64,000 nucleotides of DNA from positions 3,041,001 to 3,105,000 of the forward strand of contig NZ_CP108423.1 in NCBI RefSeq assembly GCF_035917235.1, in the 5' to 3' direction. Position numbers and translations under genes: made by a program. This stretch comes from Streptomyces sp. NBC_01294. GTDB taxonomy: Bacteria > Actinomycetota > Actinomycetes > Streptomycetales > Streptomycetaceae. The notes below the pieces were generated by a model. It had not been told where the DNA came from and ran no database searches. It saw only the letters and a list, made by a program, of their open reading frames with translations. How positions within the stretch are numbered: position 1 is the first letter of the stretch; every line of letters starts with the position of its first letter. This document shows positions 19,180-28,642 of this stretch, in pieces.

Positions 19180-19372
19180 GCCGCCAGTCTCGCAGCCCGC
19201 GGGCGGCCGGGCCCGGAGCCGCGGGAGGGGCGAAATCCCGCCATCCGGGACGCCCGCGGGACGGTGTCGCGGGCGGGCCGTACCAGTTCTCGCACGCGGC
19301 GTACGGGCCGCCGCACGGCCGCGTACTCTGTCCCCCATCCTTGTCGGACCCACGCGAAGAGAGCCCACGGCC

Positions 19373-19894
19373 ATGCCTTCCATCCCGGCCAATTCCGATC
19401 TGCCCGCGGCGGTCGACGCGCCCGCCGGAGCCGGTCTCCTCGACGCGCTCCAGCACCAGGTGGCGGTCTTCGCCCGCCGCGCGGAGCAGACCCGTCTGGG
19501 CGGTGTGGGCCAGGCCCGCAACTCGATGGACCGCGCCGCCTACCTGCTGCTGAACCGGCTCGACCTGGAGGGTCCGATGGGCGTCAAGGCGCTCGCCGGC
19601 GGCATGGGAATCGACTCCTCGACGGTGACCCGGCAGGTCGCGCCGCTGGTCGACAGCGGTCTGGTCAAGCGGACCTCGCACCCGGAGGACGGGCGTGCCG
19701 TGGTGCTCGCGCTGTCCCCGCGGGGGCTGGCGCGGCTGGAGGAGGTCCGCTCGTCGCGGCGCGAGCTGATGGCCCGTGTGACGGAGGGCTGGAGCGAGGA
19801 CGAGCGCGAGTCCTTCACCGTGCTGCTGACGCGCTTCAACCTGTCGCTGTCGGAGCTGATGTCGGCCGTGGCCGAAGCGGGTCCGGCGTCCTGA
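19373..19894 (+). CDS. MarR-family transcriptional regulator
   Basis: The 173-aa protein starts at ATG 19373. It has the MarR winged helix: recognition region GMGIDSSTVTRQVAPLVDSG and wing KRTSHPEDGRAVVLALS. It probably acts as a ligand-responsive repressor. The divergent threonine dehydratase gene or its own promoter is the obvious target candidate, but no operator was identified in the 193-bp intergenic region. Confidence 0.9.
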   Translation: MPSIPANSDLPAAVDAPAGAGLLDALQHQVAVFARRAEQTRLGGVGQARNSMDRAAYLLLNRLDLEGPMGVKALAGGMGIDSSTVTRQVAPLVDSGLVKRTSHPEDGRAVVLALSPRGLARLEEVRSSRRELMARVTEGWSEDERESFTVLLTRFNLSLSELMSAVAEAGPAS

Positions 19895-19951
19895 GCGGAG
19901 TCCGTCCGTCCTCTTGACCTGGGTGGTCCCGCTGGCCGCACTATGTGAAGC

Positions 19952-20374
19952 ATGTGGGCGGTTGATCAACAGGCAGGCTCCTACGCGGAGTTCGAGGCCT
20001 TCGTCGCGGGCGCGGCGGGCCGGCTCCTGCGCGTCGCGCTGCTGCTGACCGGTGAACCGGATGCGGCGCGCCGGCTGCTGGCGGGCGCGCTGGCCCGCAC
20101 GTACGCGAACTGGCGCCGCCTGCGCGGGGACGACCCGTACGACTTCACCCGCCAGGAACTGTGCGCGGCCTTCGCCCGGAACGGCTGGCGCCACCACGGG
20201 AACACCGGCCTGCTGGCACGGCTGAGCCCGCTGGAACGGCTCGTGCTCGTCCTGCGGCTCTACGAGGGCGTCGCGGAGGAGGTCACGGCGGCGCAGCTGG
20301 GGCTGCCGGTCGAGCGGGTACGGGTGCTGTGCAACCGGGCCGTGGCCGCGCTGAGAGCCCAGGAGGCGGCGTGA
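19952..20374 (+). CDS. Degenerate SigE-type sigma-70 family protein
   Basis: This 140-aa protein follows the pattern of short actinobacterial ECF (SigE-family) proteins: an N-terminal region 2-like helix set (FEAFVAGAAGRLLRVALLLTG) and a C-terminal region 4 helix-turn-helix (LSPLERLVLVLRLYEGVAEE, VTAAQLGLPVERVRVLCNRA). The region 2.3/2.4 core is shorter than in working sigma factors (usual length about 165-180 aa), so promoter recognition may be weak or lost. Its stop overlaps the start of a membrane protein gene, as in sigma/anti-sigma pairs. Confidence 0.75.
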   Translation: MWAVDQQAGSYAEFEAFVAGAAGRLLRVALLLTGEPDAARRLLAGALARTYANWRRLRGDDPYDFTRQELCAAFARNGWRHHGNTGLLARLSPLERLVLVLRLYEGVAEEVTAAQLGLPVERVRVLCNRAVAALRAQEAA

Positions 20375-20625
20375 GCGGGATCCCGGACCGGAAGGAATCC
20401 CAGGTCAGGCGACTGCTGGAGGGGCCGTACCCGGTGGTGCCGGCCGGTCTGGCGGCGGGGGCGGCGGCGCGGGGGGATCGGCTGCTGCGGCGTCGGCGGG
20501 CGCTGCGCCGGCTCGGCTGGGCGGTGCTCTTCGCCGCGGCGGTCGCCTTCACGGTCTGGGCCTCCCTGACCCACCCCTGGGCCACACCCCCAAGCGGCAT
20601 CTCCCCACCCCTGGAGGGCTGGTAG
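20371..20625 (+). CDS. Small membrane protein coupled to the sigma-like gene
   Basis: The GTG at 20371 overlaps the TGA of the sigma-like gene (GTGA). The 84-aa product has an Arg-rich cytoplasmic segment and one membrane helix (LGWAVLFAAAVAFTVWASL), ending in a short Pro-rich outer tail. It has no zinc-binding HxxxCxxC motif, so it is not a standard ZAS anti-sigma factor. The coupling still suggests that it binds the sigma-like protein. This is an inference from position. Confidence 0.7.
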   Translation: MSGIPDRKESQVRRLLEGPYPVVPAGLAAGAAARGDRLLRRRRALRRLGWAVLFAAAVAFTVWASLTHPWATPPSGISPPLEGW

Positions 20626-21282
20626 CCCCACCCGACCGTTCCCGGCCCCACCCGGCCCGTCTCAGCCCTGCCGGGCCACTTCGGCGTCGGCGACGTTCGG
20701 GGCGCGGGGCCCGGGGTAGCGCCCCAATCCAGCCCCGCCGGCACCATCGCAGCCCCGCCGGGCAAATTCAGCCCCGCCGGCGCTTGAGGCGCGGGGCCGG
20801 GGCAGCACCCCGATCCAGCCCCGCCGGCGCTTGAGGCGCGAGGCCCGGGGCAGCGCCCCACTCCAGCCCCGCCGGCGCTTGAGGCGCGGGGTCCGGGGCA
20901 GCGCCCCAATCCAGCCCCGCCGGCGCTTGAGGCGCGGGGTCCGGGGCAGCGCCCCAATCCAGCCCCGCCGGCGCTTGAGGCGCGGGGTCCGGGGCAGCGC
21001 CCCAGGAAACCCGGCTCCGCCAGGGACAACCCAGCCTCGCCAGCACCACCCCAGCCCCGCCGGCGCTTGAGGCGGGGTCCGGGGCAGCGCCCCAATCCAG
21101 CCCCGCCGGCGCTTGAGGCGCGGGGTCCGGGGCAGCGCCCCAGGGAACCCGGCTCCGCCGGGCACCGGGCTCCGCCCGGACCCTCCCCCAGCTACCGCTG
21201 GGAGGTACCCCCTGCTCAAACGCCGGCGAGGCTGAAATGCCCGGGCCAAGCCCGGCGAGGGGCCGGGCCCGGGCGGGGGCGG
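20626..21282. repeat. Intergenic array of 48-bp GC-rich repeats plus an inverted copy
   Basis: This 657-bp gene-free region holds seven copies of a unit starting cagccccgccggcgcttgag at 20769, 20816, 20864, 20912, 20960, 21052 and 21098 (spacing 47, 48, 48, 48, 92, 46), with degenerate half-copies before, between and after. An inverted copy (gctcaaacgccggcgaggct) lies at 21214-21233, preceded by a ccccagctaccgctggg hairpin element at 21185-21201. The array ends at the 3' side of metB. Confidence 0.95.
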
Positions 21283-22440
21283 CTAGCCCAGGGCCTGGGT
21301 CAGGTCTGCGATCAGGTCGTCCGCGTTCTCGATGCCCACCGACACCCGGATCAGGTCCGCCGGAACCTCCAGCGCCGAACCGGCCACCGACGCGTGCGTC
21401 ATGCGCCCCGGGTGCTCGATGAGGGACTCGACGCCGCCCAGGGACTCGGCCAGCGTGAAGATCTTGGTGCGGCCGCAGACCGCGACGGCCTCTTCCTCGC
21501 CACCGGCGACCTGGAAGGAGACCATGCCGCCGAAGTTCCGCATCTGCTTGGCCGCCACCTCGTGCCCCGGGTGCTCGGGCAGGCCCGGGTAGAGGACCTT
21601 CGTGACCTTCGGGTGGCGCTTGAGCACCTCGACGATCTTGCCGGCGTTCTCCGCGTGCCGGTCCATCCGCACGGCCAGGGTCTTGATGCCCCGCAGCACG
21701 ACCCAGGAGTCGAACGGCCCGGCCACCGCGCCCATCGCGTTCTGGTGGTAGGCCAGCTCCTCGCCCAGCTCCGCGTCCGCGGTGACGAGCGCGCCGCCGA
21801 CCACGTCGGAGTGCCCGCCCATGTACTTGGTCAGCGAGTGCACGACCACGTCCGCGCCCAGCGCCAGCGGCTGCTGGAGGTACGGCGAGGCGAAGGTGTT
21901 GTCCACGACCAGCTTGGCGCCGGCCGAACGCGCGATGTCGGCGACAACGGCGATGTCGGTGATGCCGAGCAGCGGGTTGGAGGGGGTCTCGACCCAGATG
22001 ACCTTCGTCTTCGGGGTGAGGGCCGCCCGCACGGAAGCCGGGTCGGAGGTGTCGGCCACCGACCACTCCACGCCCCAGCGGGAGACGACCTTCGCGAAGA
22101 GGCGGAAGGTGCCGCCGTACGCGTCGTTCGGGATGACCACGTGGTCGCCCGGGGAGAGCAGCGTGCGCAGCAGGCAGTCCTCCGCGGCCAGGCCGGACGC
22201 GAAGGCGAGCCCGCGCCGGCCGCCCTCCAGCGCCGCGAGGTTCTCCTCCAGCGCGGTGCGGGTCGGGTTGGCGCTGCGGCTGTACTCGTAGCCGCCGCGG
22301 AGTCCTCCGACGCCGTCCTGCTTGTAGGTGGAAACCTGGTAGATCGGGGGGACGACCGCACCGGTCTGCGGGTCCGCCGTATTGCCCGCGTGGATCGCGC
22401 GGGTCTCGAAGCTCTGGTGCTCGTGGCTGTCGTCGCTCAT
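21283..22440 (-). CDS. metB: Cystathionine gamma-synthase
   Basis: This PLP enzyme joins O-succinyl- or O-acetyl-homoserine with cysteine in methionine synthesis; related enzymes also run the reverse lyase reaction. The 385-aa product has the Cys/Met-metabolism signature: ETRAIHAGN near the N-terminus, YSRSANPTR, and the PLP lysine in HSLTKYMGGHSDVVGG. Length is standard. From sequence alone a gamma-lyase cannot be excluded. Its 3' end abuts the intergenic repeat array. Confidence 0.9.
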   Translation of the reverse strand: MSDDSHEHQSFETRAIHAGNTADPQTGAVVPPIYQVSTYKQDGVGGLRGGYEYSRSANPTRTALEENLAALEGGRRGLAFASGLAAEDCLLRTLLSPGDHVVIPNDAYGGTFRLFAKVVSRWGVEWSVADTSDPASVRAALTPKTKVIWVETPSNPLLGITDIAVVADIARSAGAKLVVDNTFASPYLQQPLALGADVVVHSLTKYMGGHSDVVGGALVTADAELGEELAYHQNAMGAVAGPFDSWVVLRGIKTLAVRMDRHAENAGKIVEVLKRHPKVTKVLYPGLPEHPGHEVAAKQMRNFGGMVSFQVAGGEEEAVAVCGRTKIFTLAESLGGVESLIEHPGRMTHASVAGSALEVPADLIRVSVGIENADDLIADLTQALG

Positions 22441-22514
22441 GGGCAGATGCTATGCCCGCCCGCGGTCCGCCACCCTATTGGCCTGTCGGGCCCCCGGTCT
22501 GGTTCGCTGGAGGC

Positions 22515-23621
22515 ATGGAGATTCTGTGGTTCGTGTTCGCGATGCTCATGATCGTGTTCATCGTCGGTCCGTACATCCGCCGCAGGCGCGGCGGCATCCG
22601 TCTGGTCGCCCCGGGCAGCCCTGACGCCGCCGACCCCGCGAACTACGGATTCGACCGGCAGGAGGAGCTCGACATCCGGGTCCCCGGGCCCGACCAGGAC
22701 CTGATGGACGCCCTCGACAACGTGCAGCGCACCGGCCAGTGGCAGGCGGCCTCGCAGCTGCTCGCCGGGACCCCGCGGGAGGGCGAGCGGCGCTGGCAGC
22801 GCGTGCAGGCCTTCGGCGGGGCGGCGGCGCTGGAGCTCGTGGCGCAGCCCGGTGCGGGCGCGCAGTGGCTGAAGGCCTGGCGGCTGGAGGCGGAGAAGGA
22901 CGCGGGCGGCGCCCAGGTGCACGCGGAGCTGCTGGTGCAGCAGGCGTGGCGGCACTCGGGCGGGGTCGGGTCCGACGATCACCGGATCATCCTGGAGGAG
23001 GCCCGGGAGGCGTGCCGCAAGGCCGCGCTGCTGTCGCCGGGGGATCCGGTCCCGTACATCACGGAGCTGGCGATCGCGCGGGGTCTGGCGTACTCGGAGG
23101 CGGAGTTCGACGAGCTGTGGGCGAAGGTCATCGACCGGGCTCCGGAGCACATGGGCGCGCACCTGGCGGCGCTGCACTACTGGTGCGCGAAGTGGCACGG
23201 CTCGCGGGAGAAGGCGGACGGGTTCTCGCACGCGGCCGCGGCGCGCGCCCCGCAGGGCTCCCTGCTGGCGGCGCTGCCACTGTTCTCGCTGTACGAGAAC
23301 CTGCCGGACCTGGTCCTGAGCAGCGGTTTCTACCAGAGCCAGGCGGTGACGCGGGCGGTCGAGGGCGCGCTGTACGCGGTGCACACGGCGCGGCAGGACG
23401 ACCCGATGCTGGCGCACGTACGGCACCTGCTGCTGATGTTCCTGGTGAACATGGAGCGCTGGGCGGAGGCGATGGAGCAGGTGCGGCACGTGGACGGGTA
23501 CGTGGGCGCGCTGCCGTGGTCGGCCGCGGCGGACCCGGCGGCGCAGTACGCGGTGTACCGGGCGCTGGCGGTGGCGGGGTACGAGGCGAACGGCGGGTCG
23601 CCGGCGACGCTCCCGGGGTAA
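22515..23621 (+). CDS. Membrane-anchored helical protein, paralog of 25429-26568
   Basis: Start is ATG 22515 with GGAGG close upstream; 368 aa. One N-terminal membrane helix (ILWFVFAMLMIVFIVGPYI) leads into a soluble all-helical domain of repeat-like pairs. It shares clear blocks with the protein encoded at 25429-26568: HYWCAKWHGSREKADGF against QYWCRKWRGSHELALAF, and HVDGYVGALPW against HIDGYIGALPW near the C-terminus. The two flank an M48 membrane protease gene on the same strand. Function is unknown. A role with the protease, for example substrate presentation, is an inference. Confidence 0.85.
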   Translation: MEILWFVFAMLMIVFIVGPYIRRRRGGIRLVAPGSPDAADPANYGFDRQEELDIRVPGPDQDLMDALDNVQRTGQWQAASQLLAGTPREGERRWQRVQAFGGAAALELVAQPGAGAQWLKAWRLEAEKDAGGAQVHAELLVQQAWRHSGGVGSDDHRIILEEAREACRKAALLSPGDPVPYITELAIARGLAYSEAEFDELWAKVIDRAPEHMGAHLAALHYWCAKWHGSREKADGFSHAAAARAPQGSLLAALPLFSLYENLPDLVLSSGFYQSQAVTRAVEGALYAVHTARQDDPMLAHVRHLLLMFLVNMERWAEAMEQVRHVDGYVGALPWSAAADPAAQYAVYRALAVAGYEANGGSPATLPG

Positions 23622-23833
23622 CCCTCCCGGAGCGCCCCCACCCCACAGGCCCACCCCACAGGCCCACCCGATGGGCCCCCCACGGGCACCCCCCACCGAC
23701 CAGGGGAGATCCCTGGCCAATAAAGTTGCTGTAAGTGACTACCTGGCCGCATGATGCGGCAGGCGGCGGCCTTCGCATCCCGCCACGCACCACACTTCGG
23801 CACCGCTTTCATCCCGTGGGGGGATCTGTCCAT

Positions 23834-25432
23834 ATGGGCGCTTCACTGCGCGCCTTGCGCGCCCTCGTCCTGCTCGCCGGCTTCTACCTGCTCGGCGTGA
23901 TCCTGCTGGCCGTCCTGGCGGGCGCCGACTACGCGCTCGTCACCTGGCTGCACGGCCCGGTCGTCGTCAAGCTCCTCATCGTCTCCGTCGTCCTCGCCGT
24001 CCCGATCGTGCGCGGCCTGTTCATGCTGCGCACCCCGAAGGGCGAGCCGCCGGCCGGCGTCACCGTCACCGAGGCGCAGGAACCCCTGCTCTGGCAGACC
24101 GTGCGCGACATCGCGCAGCAGGTCGGCACCCGCGCCCCCGACGAGATCGTGCTGATCGACGAGGTGAACGCGGCCGTCGGCGAGGACGCCGGGCTGCTGG
24201 GCCTGCGCTCCGGAACCCGCCGCCTCTACCTCGGCCTGCCGCTGATGACGGGTCTGGACGAGATGCAGCTGCGCGCCGTGCTCGCCCACGAGATGGGCCA
24301 CTACGCCAACTTCGACACCCGCCTCACCCCGCTGATCGCCCGCGGCCGCGCCCAGCTGATCCGCACCATCGGGTACTTCCACGAGCGCGCCGACAACAAG
24401 GTCGCCAAGGAACGCGCGAAGCAGGAGAAGAAGGACGAGAAGCGGATCGCCAAGGGCAAGAAGGCCAAGGGCGTCGACACCGCGGGGGAGGGCGCGATGT
24501 ACCGCGCCATGGCCAAGATCTACATGGCCTACGGCAACTTCTACATGCGCGCCACCCTCACCACCTCCCGCCGCCAGGAGCTCGCCGCCGACCTCGCCTC
24601 GGTCCGGATCGCCGGCCGCGACTCCGCCGCCTCCGCGCTGCGCGAGCTGAACGCCCTCGACTCGGCGCACGACTTCTACATGAGCTCGTACGCCACCCTC
24701 GGCGTCGGCGCGGGCCTGCTGCCCCGCCCCGGCGAGGTCTTCGGCGGCCTGCGCCGGCTCCTGGACGCCCGGTCGGACGATCTGGACGACCTGCGCCGCG
24801 AGCTGTCGACCGAGCCCACCTCCCCCTACGACTCCCACCCCGCGCTCGCCGAGCGCGTGGCCCGCATCGAGGCCCTGCCCGACGACGGCCGCTCCGGTCA
24901 GACCGCCCGCCCGGCCCTGGCCCTGCTGGCCGACGCGGACGCGGCGCTGGCCGCGCTGGAGCAGGTCGTGCTCACCCCGGAGGCCCTCGCGCTCAAGCGG
25001 GTGGACTGGGAGGACCTCGTCCACGAGTCCATGACCGCGTACGTCGGCAAGGGCGCGGAGGAGATCCGCGAGGTCTTCGCCGCCGAGGGCGCCGGCCCCG
25101 GCCTCGCCGCCCTGCTCGACGCGATCGATGCCGACCCGGCCGTGCGCTGGCGCATCGCGGAGCGCTTCCCGAAGTCCGAGCAGGCGGCGGCCGCCACCGG
25201 CCGCGCGGCCCGCGAGTTCGCCCGCCCGGTCGTCCGGCGGGCCCTGAACCAGCTGGTCACCGTCGAGCTGACGGCGCGCGGCGCCGCCCGCTGGCAGCTG
25301 TCCTGGTCCGACTCGGCCGCCCTGCGCTACCAGGCCGACGGCTTCGAGGACCAGCTGGACCTGGCCCTGGACGCGGCCGTCGCCGACCTGTCCGACACCG
25401 AACCGCTGCGAAAGCTGGTGCTTGCCCCGTGA
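23834..25432 (+). CDS. M48-family integral membrane zinc metalloprotease
   Basis: The 532-aa product starts at ATG 23834. Two membrane helices at the N-terminus (about 8-60) are followed by a cytoplasm-facing M48 domain with the zinc motif H152-E-M-G-H156 and a later conserved RRQELAADLASVRIAG containing the third ligand Glu. The family includes HtpX and Ste24 and acts on membrane proteins or exported peptides. An extra Lys-rich insertion (about 190-220) and a long C-terminal helical extension distinguish it from HtpX. Its TGA overlaps the GTG of the downstream paralog, so the three genes form one unit. Confidence 0.9.
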   Translation: MGASLRALRALVLLAGFYLLGVILLAVLAGADYALVTWLHGPVVVKLLIVSVVLAVPIVRGLFMLRTPKGEPPAGVTVTEAQEPLLWQTVRDIAQQVGTRAPDEIVLIDEVNAAVGEDAGLLGLRSGTRRLYLGLPLMTGLDEMQLRAVLAHEMGHYANFDTRLTPLIARGRAQLIRTIGYFHERADNKVAKERAKQEKKDEKRIAKGKKAKGVDTAGEGAMYRAMAKIYMAYGNFYMRATLTTSRRQELAADLASVRIAGRDSAASALRELNALDSAHDFYMSSYATLGVGAGLLPRPGEVFGGLRRLLDARSDDLDDLRRELSTEPTSPYDSHPALAERVARIEALPDDGRSGQTARPALALLADADAALAALEQVVLTPEALALKRVDWEDLVHESMTAYVGKGAEEIREVFAAEGAGPGLAALLDAIDADPAVRWRIAERFPKSEQAAAATGRAAREFARPVVRRALNQLVTVELTARGAARWQLSWSDSAALRYQADGFEDQLDLALDAAVADLSDTEPLRKLVLAP

Positions 25433-26568
25433 TCGGCCTCTACATCCTCGGCGCCGTGCTGCTGTTCGGTGCCTTCAAGTTCCTGCGCGGCGTCCACCTC
25501 ATCCGCAAGGCGAAGCGGCTGGAGGCGGAGATCGGGGTGCTGAACGCCGGTACGGAAGCCATCAAGGCCGGGCAGGAGGCCGAGAAGGCGGCGGCGGTCG
25601 TCGCACTGGGCTTCGTCGCGGAGGAGGACCTCGACACCGAGAACCCCGCGCCGGTGCCGGCGGAGCGGACCGCCGTCCTGGAGGCCGCCCGGTCGGGCGA
25701 CTGGGAGGCCGCGGCCGCCTACATCGAGGCGGCCGGGCAGGACTGGCACGAGCGCATGGAGCGGGTCCGCCCGCTGGCCGAGGCGGCCGCCGACGACGAC
25801 GCGTGGCTGCTGGCCTGGCGCGCGGCGCGGCCCACGGACCCGACGGCCGCCCTGGTCGACGCCGACACCGCGATCATGGTGGCGTGGAACGTGCGCGGCG
25901 GGCAGTCGGGCAGCCGGACCACGCAGGAGCAGTTCCGGCTCTTCCGTGAACTGCTGCTCAAGGCACAGGAGGCCGCGCACGCGGCCCAGCGTCTCGCCGA
26001 CCCCGCGGACCCGACCCCGTACATCGTGGAGCAGCCCATCGGGCAAGGCCTCGGCTACTCGCACGAGCAGTACCGGGAGCTGTGGGACCAGGTCGTCAAG
26101 CGCGACCCGAAGGTGCTGTGGTCCCACATCGCCGGCCTGCAGTACTGGTGCCGGAAGTGGCGCGGCTCGCACGAGCTGGCGCTCGCCTTCGCGCGGGAGT
26201 CGGCGGCCGCCGGCAAGCCCGGCGACCTGCTGACGCTGCTGCCGCTGATCGCGTACTTCGAGCAGGAGACGGACGAGGAGGACCTGGCGGCCGAGACGTA
26301 CTTCAAGGAGCCGGAGATCGTCGCCGCGGTGGACGCCGCGCTGCTGGACCTGGCGGCGGCCGGGGACGATCACCCCGGGGCGGCGCGCATCCGGCACATA
26401 CTGGCGTACCTGCTGTTCTGGCAGGACCGCGACGAGCAGGCGGTCGAGCAGTTCCGCCACATCGACGGGTACATCGGCGCCCTGCCGTGGACGTACGCGG
26501 GTTCGCCGAAGCGGCGGTACCTGTACGCCCGCGACTGGGCCGTGGGCGTGACCACGCCGGGTCTCTGA
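25429..26568 (+). CDS. Membrane-anchored helical protein, second paralog
   Basis: GTG 25429 overlaps the protease stop codon (GTGA). The 379-aa protein has an N-terminal helix (YILGAVLLFGAFKFL), a Lys/Glu-rich coiled segment and the same helical domain as the upstream paralog, including YWCRKWRGS and HIDGYIGALPW. The anchor is followed by a charged region rather than the Arg cluster seen in the other copy. No known domain is recognised. Co-translation with the protease argues for a shared complex. Confidence 0.85.
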   Translation: MIGLYILGAVLLFGAFKFLRGVHLIRKAKRLEAEIGVLNAGTEAIKAGQEAEKAAAVVALGFVAEEDLDTENPAPVPAERTAVLEAARSGDWEAAAAYIEAAGQDWHERMERVRPLAEAAADDDAWLLAWRAARPTDPTAALVDADTAIMVAWNVRGGQSGSRTTQEQFRLFRELLLKAQEAAHAAQRLADPADPTPYIVEQPIGQGLGYSHEQYRELWDQVVKRDPKVLWSHIAGLQYWCRKWRGSHELALAFARESAAAGKPGDLLTLLPLIAYFEQETDEEDLAAETYFKEPEIVAAVDAALLDLAAAGDDHPGAARIRHILAYLLFWQDRDEQAVEQFRHIDGYIGALPWTYAGSPKRRYLYARDWAVGVTTPGL

Positions 26569-26580
26569 TCCGTGCGGCGA

Positions 26581-26611
26581 GGGGCGGGCCGGGGGAATCC
26601 CGGCCCGCCCC
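26581..26611. terminator. 13-bp perfect hairpin followed by TTT
   Basis: Arms 26581-26593 and 26599-26611 pair perfectly around GGAAT and are followed by tttcc. It closes the protease operon before msrA. Confidence 0.85.
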
Positions 26612-26643
26612 TTTCCGTTGTGACTCCCACAAGGAGGCGAAAC

Positions 26644-27306
26644 ATGTTCTCGTACCGCCGCACGCCCGAGCTCCCCACCCGCGAGGAGGCCCTGCCGGGC
26701 CGCGCGGAGCCGCTCTTCGCCGTGCCCGAGCGCCACACGGTGCTGGGCACCCCGCTGTCCGGTCCGTATCCCGCGCACCTCGAAGTGGCCGACTTCGGCC
26801 TGGGCTGTTTCTGGGGCGCGGAGCGCGTGTTCTGGCAGACCCCCGGGGTGTGGACCACGCTGGCCGGCTACCAGGGCGGCTTCACCGAGAACCCCACCTA
26901 CGACGAGGTCTGCTCGGCCCTGACCGGCCACGCCGAGGTCGTCCGCGTGGTCTTCGACCCGACCCGGGTCTCGTACGAGGCGCTCCTCAAGCGGTTCTGG
27001 GAGTCCCACGACCCCACCCAGGGCTTCCGCCAGGGCAACGACGTCGGCACACAGTACCGCTCGGCGGTCTATACCCACTCCCCCGCCCAGCAGGCGACGG
27101 CGGAGGCCTCCCGCGCGGCCTACCAGCAGGTCCTGACCTACTCGGGCCACGGCCGCATCAGCACGGCCGTCCTCCCGGCGGCGGACCGCCCCTTCTGGCC
27201 TGCCGAAGCCCACCACCAGCAGTACCTGGACAAGAACCCGGGCGGCTACTGCGGCATCGGCGGCACGGGCGTCTCCTGCCCGATCGGCGTGGCAACGGCG
27301 GAATGA
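26644..27306 (+). CDS. msrA: Peptide-methionine (S)-S-oxide reductase
   Basis: MsrA repairs oxidised methionine. The 220-aa protein starts at ATG 26644 behind a strong AAGGAGG. The catalytic cysteine is Cys55 in [10 protein letters not shown]; further conserved blocks are [16 protein letters not shown] and [19 protein letters not shown]. Candidate resolving cysteines lie near the C-terminus in [16 protein letters not shown]. It has its own ribosome site after a terminator, so it is probably transcribed independently. Confidence 0.95.
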   Translation: MFSYRRTPELPTREEALPGRAEPLFAVPERHTVLGTPLSGPYPAHLEVADFGLGCFWGAERVFWQTPGVWTTLAGYQGGFTENPTYDEVCSALTGHAEVVRVVFDPTRVSYEALLKRFWESHDPTQGFRQGNDVGTQYRSAVYTHSPAQQATAEASRAAYQQVLTYSGHGRISTAVLPAADRPFWPAEAHHQQYLDKNPGGYCGIGGTGVSCPIGVATAE

Positions 27307-27390
27307 CCGCCCGCCTGACCCGGCTCCGGCCGCTCCGGTGGCCGGCCGGCCACACCGCTCTTGCCGGGCCCTCGCGGCCGGTTCCTCCGG

Positions 27391-28482
27391 TCAGATCGTC
27401 GACGCGTCGATGACGAAGCGGTAGCGGACGTCGCTCGTCAGGACGCGTTCGTACGCCTCGTTGATCCGGTCGGCGCCGATCAGCTCGATCTCCGAGGTCA
27501 GGTCGTGCTCGGCGCAGAAGTCCAGCATCTCCTGGGTTTCGGCGATGCCGCCGATCATCGATCCGGCCAGGGTCCTGCGGCCGTTGATGACGGAGAAGAG
27601 GTTGAGGGCGACCGGTTCCTCCGGCGCGCCGACGTTCACGAGCGCGCCGTCGACCTTCAGCAGGGACAGGTACGCGTCCAGGCCGAGCGGGGCGGAGACG
27701 GTGGACAGGATCAGGTCGAAGCGGCCGGCCAGCTCCTCGAAGGTGGTCTCGTCGCTCGTCGCGTGGTAGTGGGTGGCGCCCAGCTTCAGGCCGTCCTCCC
27801 GCTTGCCGAGGGTCCGGGACAGGACGGTGACCTCCGCGCCCAGGGCCGCCGCGATCTTCACCCCGATGTGGCCGAGGCCGCCGAGGCCCACGACCGCGAC
27901 CTTCGTGCCGGGGCCGGCTCCCCAGTGCCGGAGCGGGGAGTAGAGGGTGATGCCGGCGCACAGCAGCGGGGCCGCGGCGTCGAGGGCGAGGCCGTCGGGG
28001 ATGCGGACGGTGTAGTTCTCGTCGACGACGAGGTGGGTGGAGTAACCGCCGTACGTGGGCTCGCCGTTCCTGTCGAGGGCGTTGTAGGTGCCGGTCATGC
28101 CCTGGACGCAGTACTGCTCCTGGCCGCGCAGGCAGTACGCGCACTCCCGGCAGGAGTCGACGAAGCAGCCGACGCCGACCCGGTCCCCGACGGCGAACCT
28201 GGTGACGCCCGCGCCGACTTCGGCGACGACACCGGTGATCTCGTGGCCGGGGACCATGGGGTAGATGCCCTCGCCCCAGCCGTCGCGCACCTGGTGGATG
28301 TCGGAGTGGCAGATGCCGGAGTACTTGATCTCGATGAGGACGTCGTGCTCGCCGACGGCGCGGCGCGGGACGGTGGTGCGCTCCAGCGGGGCGTGGGGGG
28401 CGGGTGCGGCGTAGGCGGCGACCCGGGTGCCCTGGGTGCCCTGGGTGCCCTGGGTGCCCTGGGTGCTCTGGGTGACGGACAT
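27391..28482 (-). CDS. Zinc-dependent NAD(P) alcohol dehydrogenase (YahK/AdhC type)
   Basis: The 363-aa product starts at ATG 28482 with AAGGAG upstream. Catalytic zinc ligands are in SGICHSDIH and VPGHE, the structural zinc site is the four-cysteine block [15 protein letters not shown], and the Rossmann motif is [13 protein letters not shown]. The pattern fits the cinnamyl-alcohol-dehydrogenase/YahK aldehyde reductases. The N-terminus carries four Thr-Gln-Gly repeats encoded by a 9-bp tandem repeat at about 28425-28465. A divergent XRE regulator gene begins 160 nt away and is a likely controller. Confidence 0.9.
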   Translation of the reverse strand: MSVTQSTQGTQGTQGTQGTRVAAYAAPAPHAPLERTTVPRRAVGEHDVLIEIKYSGICHSDIHQVRDGWGEGIYPMVPGHEITGVVAEVGAGVTRFAVGDRVGVGCFVDSCRECAYCLRGQEQYCVQGMTGTYNALDRNGEPTYGGYSTHLVVDENYTVRIPDGLALDAAAPLLCAGITLYSPLRHWGAGPGTKVAVVGLGGLGHIGVKIAAALGAEVTVLSRTLGKREDGLKLGATHYHATSDETTFEELAGRFDLILSTVSAPLGLDAYLSLLKVDGALVNVGAPEEPVALNLFSVINGRRTLAGSMIGGIAETQEMLDFCAEHDLTSEIELIGADRINEAYERVLTSDVRYRFVIDASTI

Positions 28483-28642
28483 GGGGGTGCTCCTTGAGCG
28501 GTGACGTCTGCGGTGGTCCCCACGCTGCCTGGCCGGCCGGCGTCCACCCATCCCCCTGTGTTGCCTACGACCGGCGAACCTACCCCTGGCGGGGTCAGGC
28601 TGACGCCCGCACCGCGGCGCGCCGCCCGGTGATACTGGCGGC

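Noticed and set aside
20735..21150. CRISPR array
   Set aside because: The 48-bp units are contiguous and near-identical along their whole length, with no unique spacers, and no cas genes are near.
27338..27353. gtggccggccggccac palindrome after msrA as an operator
   Set aside because: It is a simple GC palindrome between convergent genes and is more likely part of a weak terminator.
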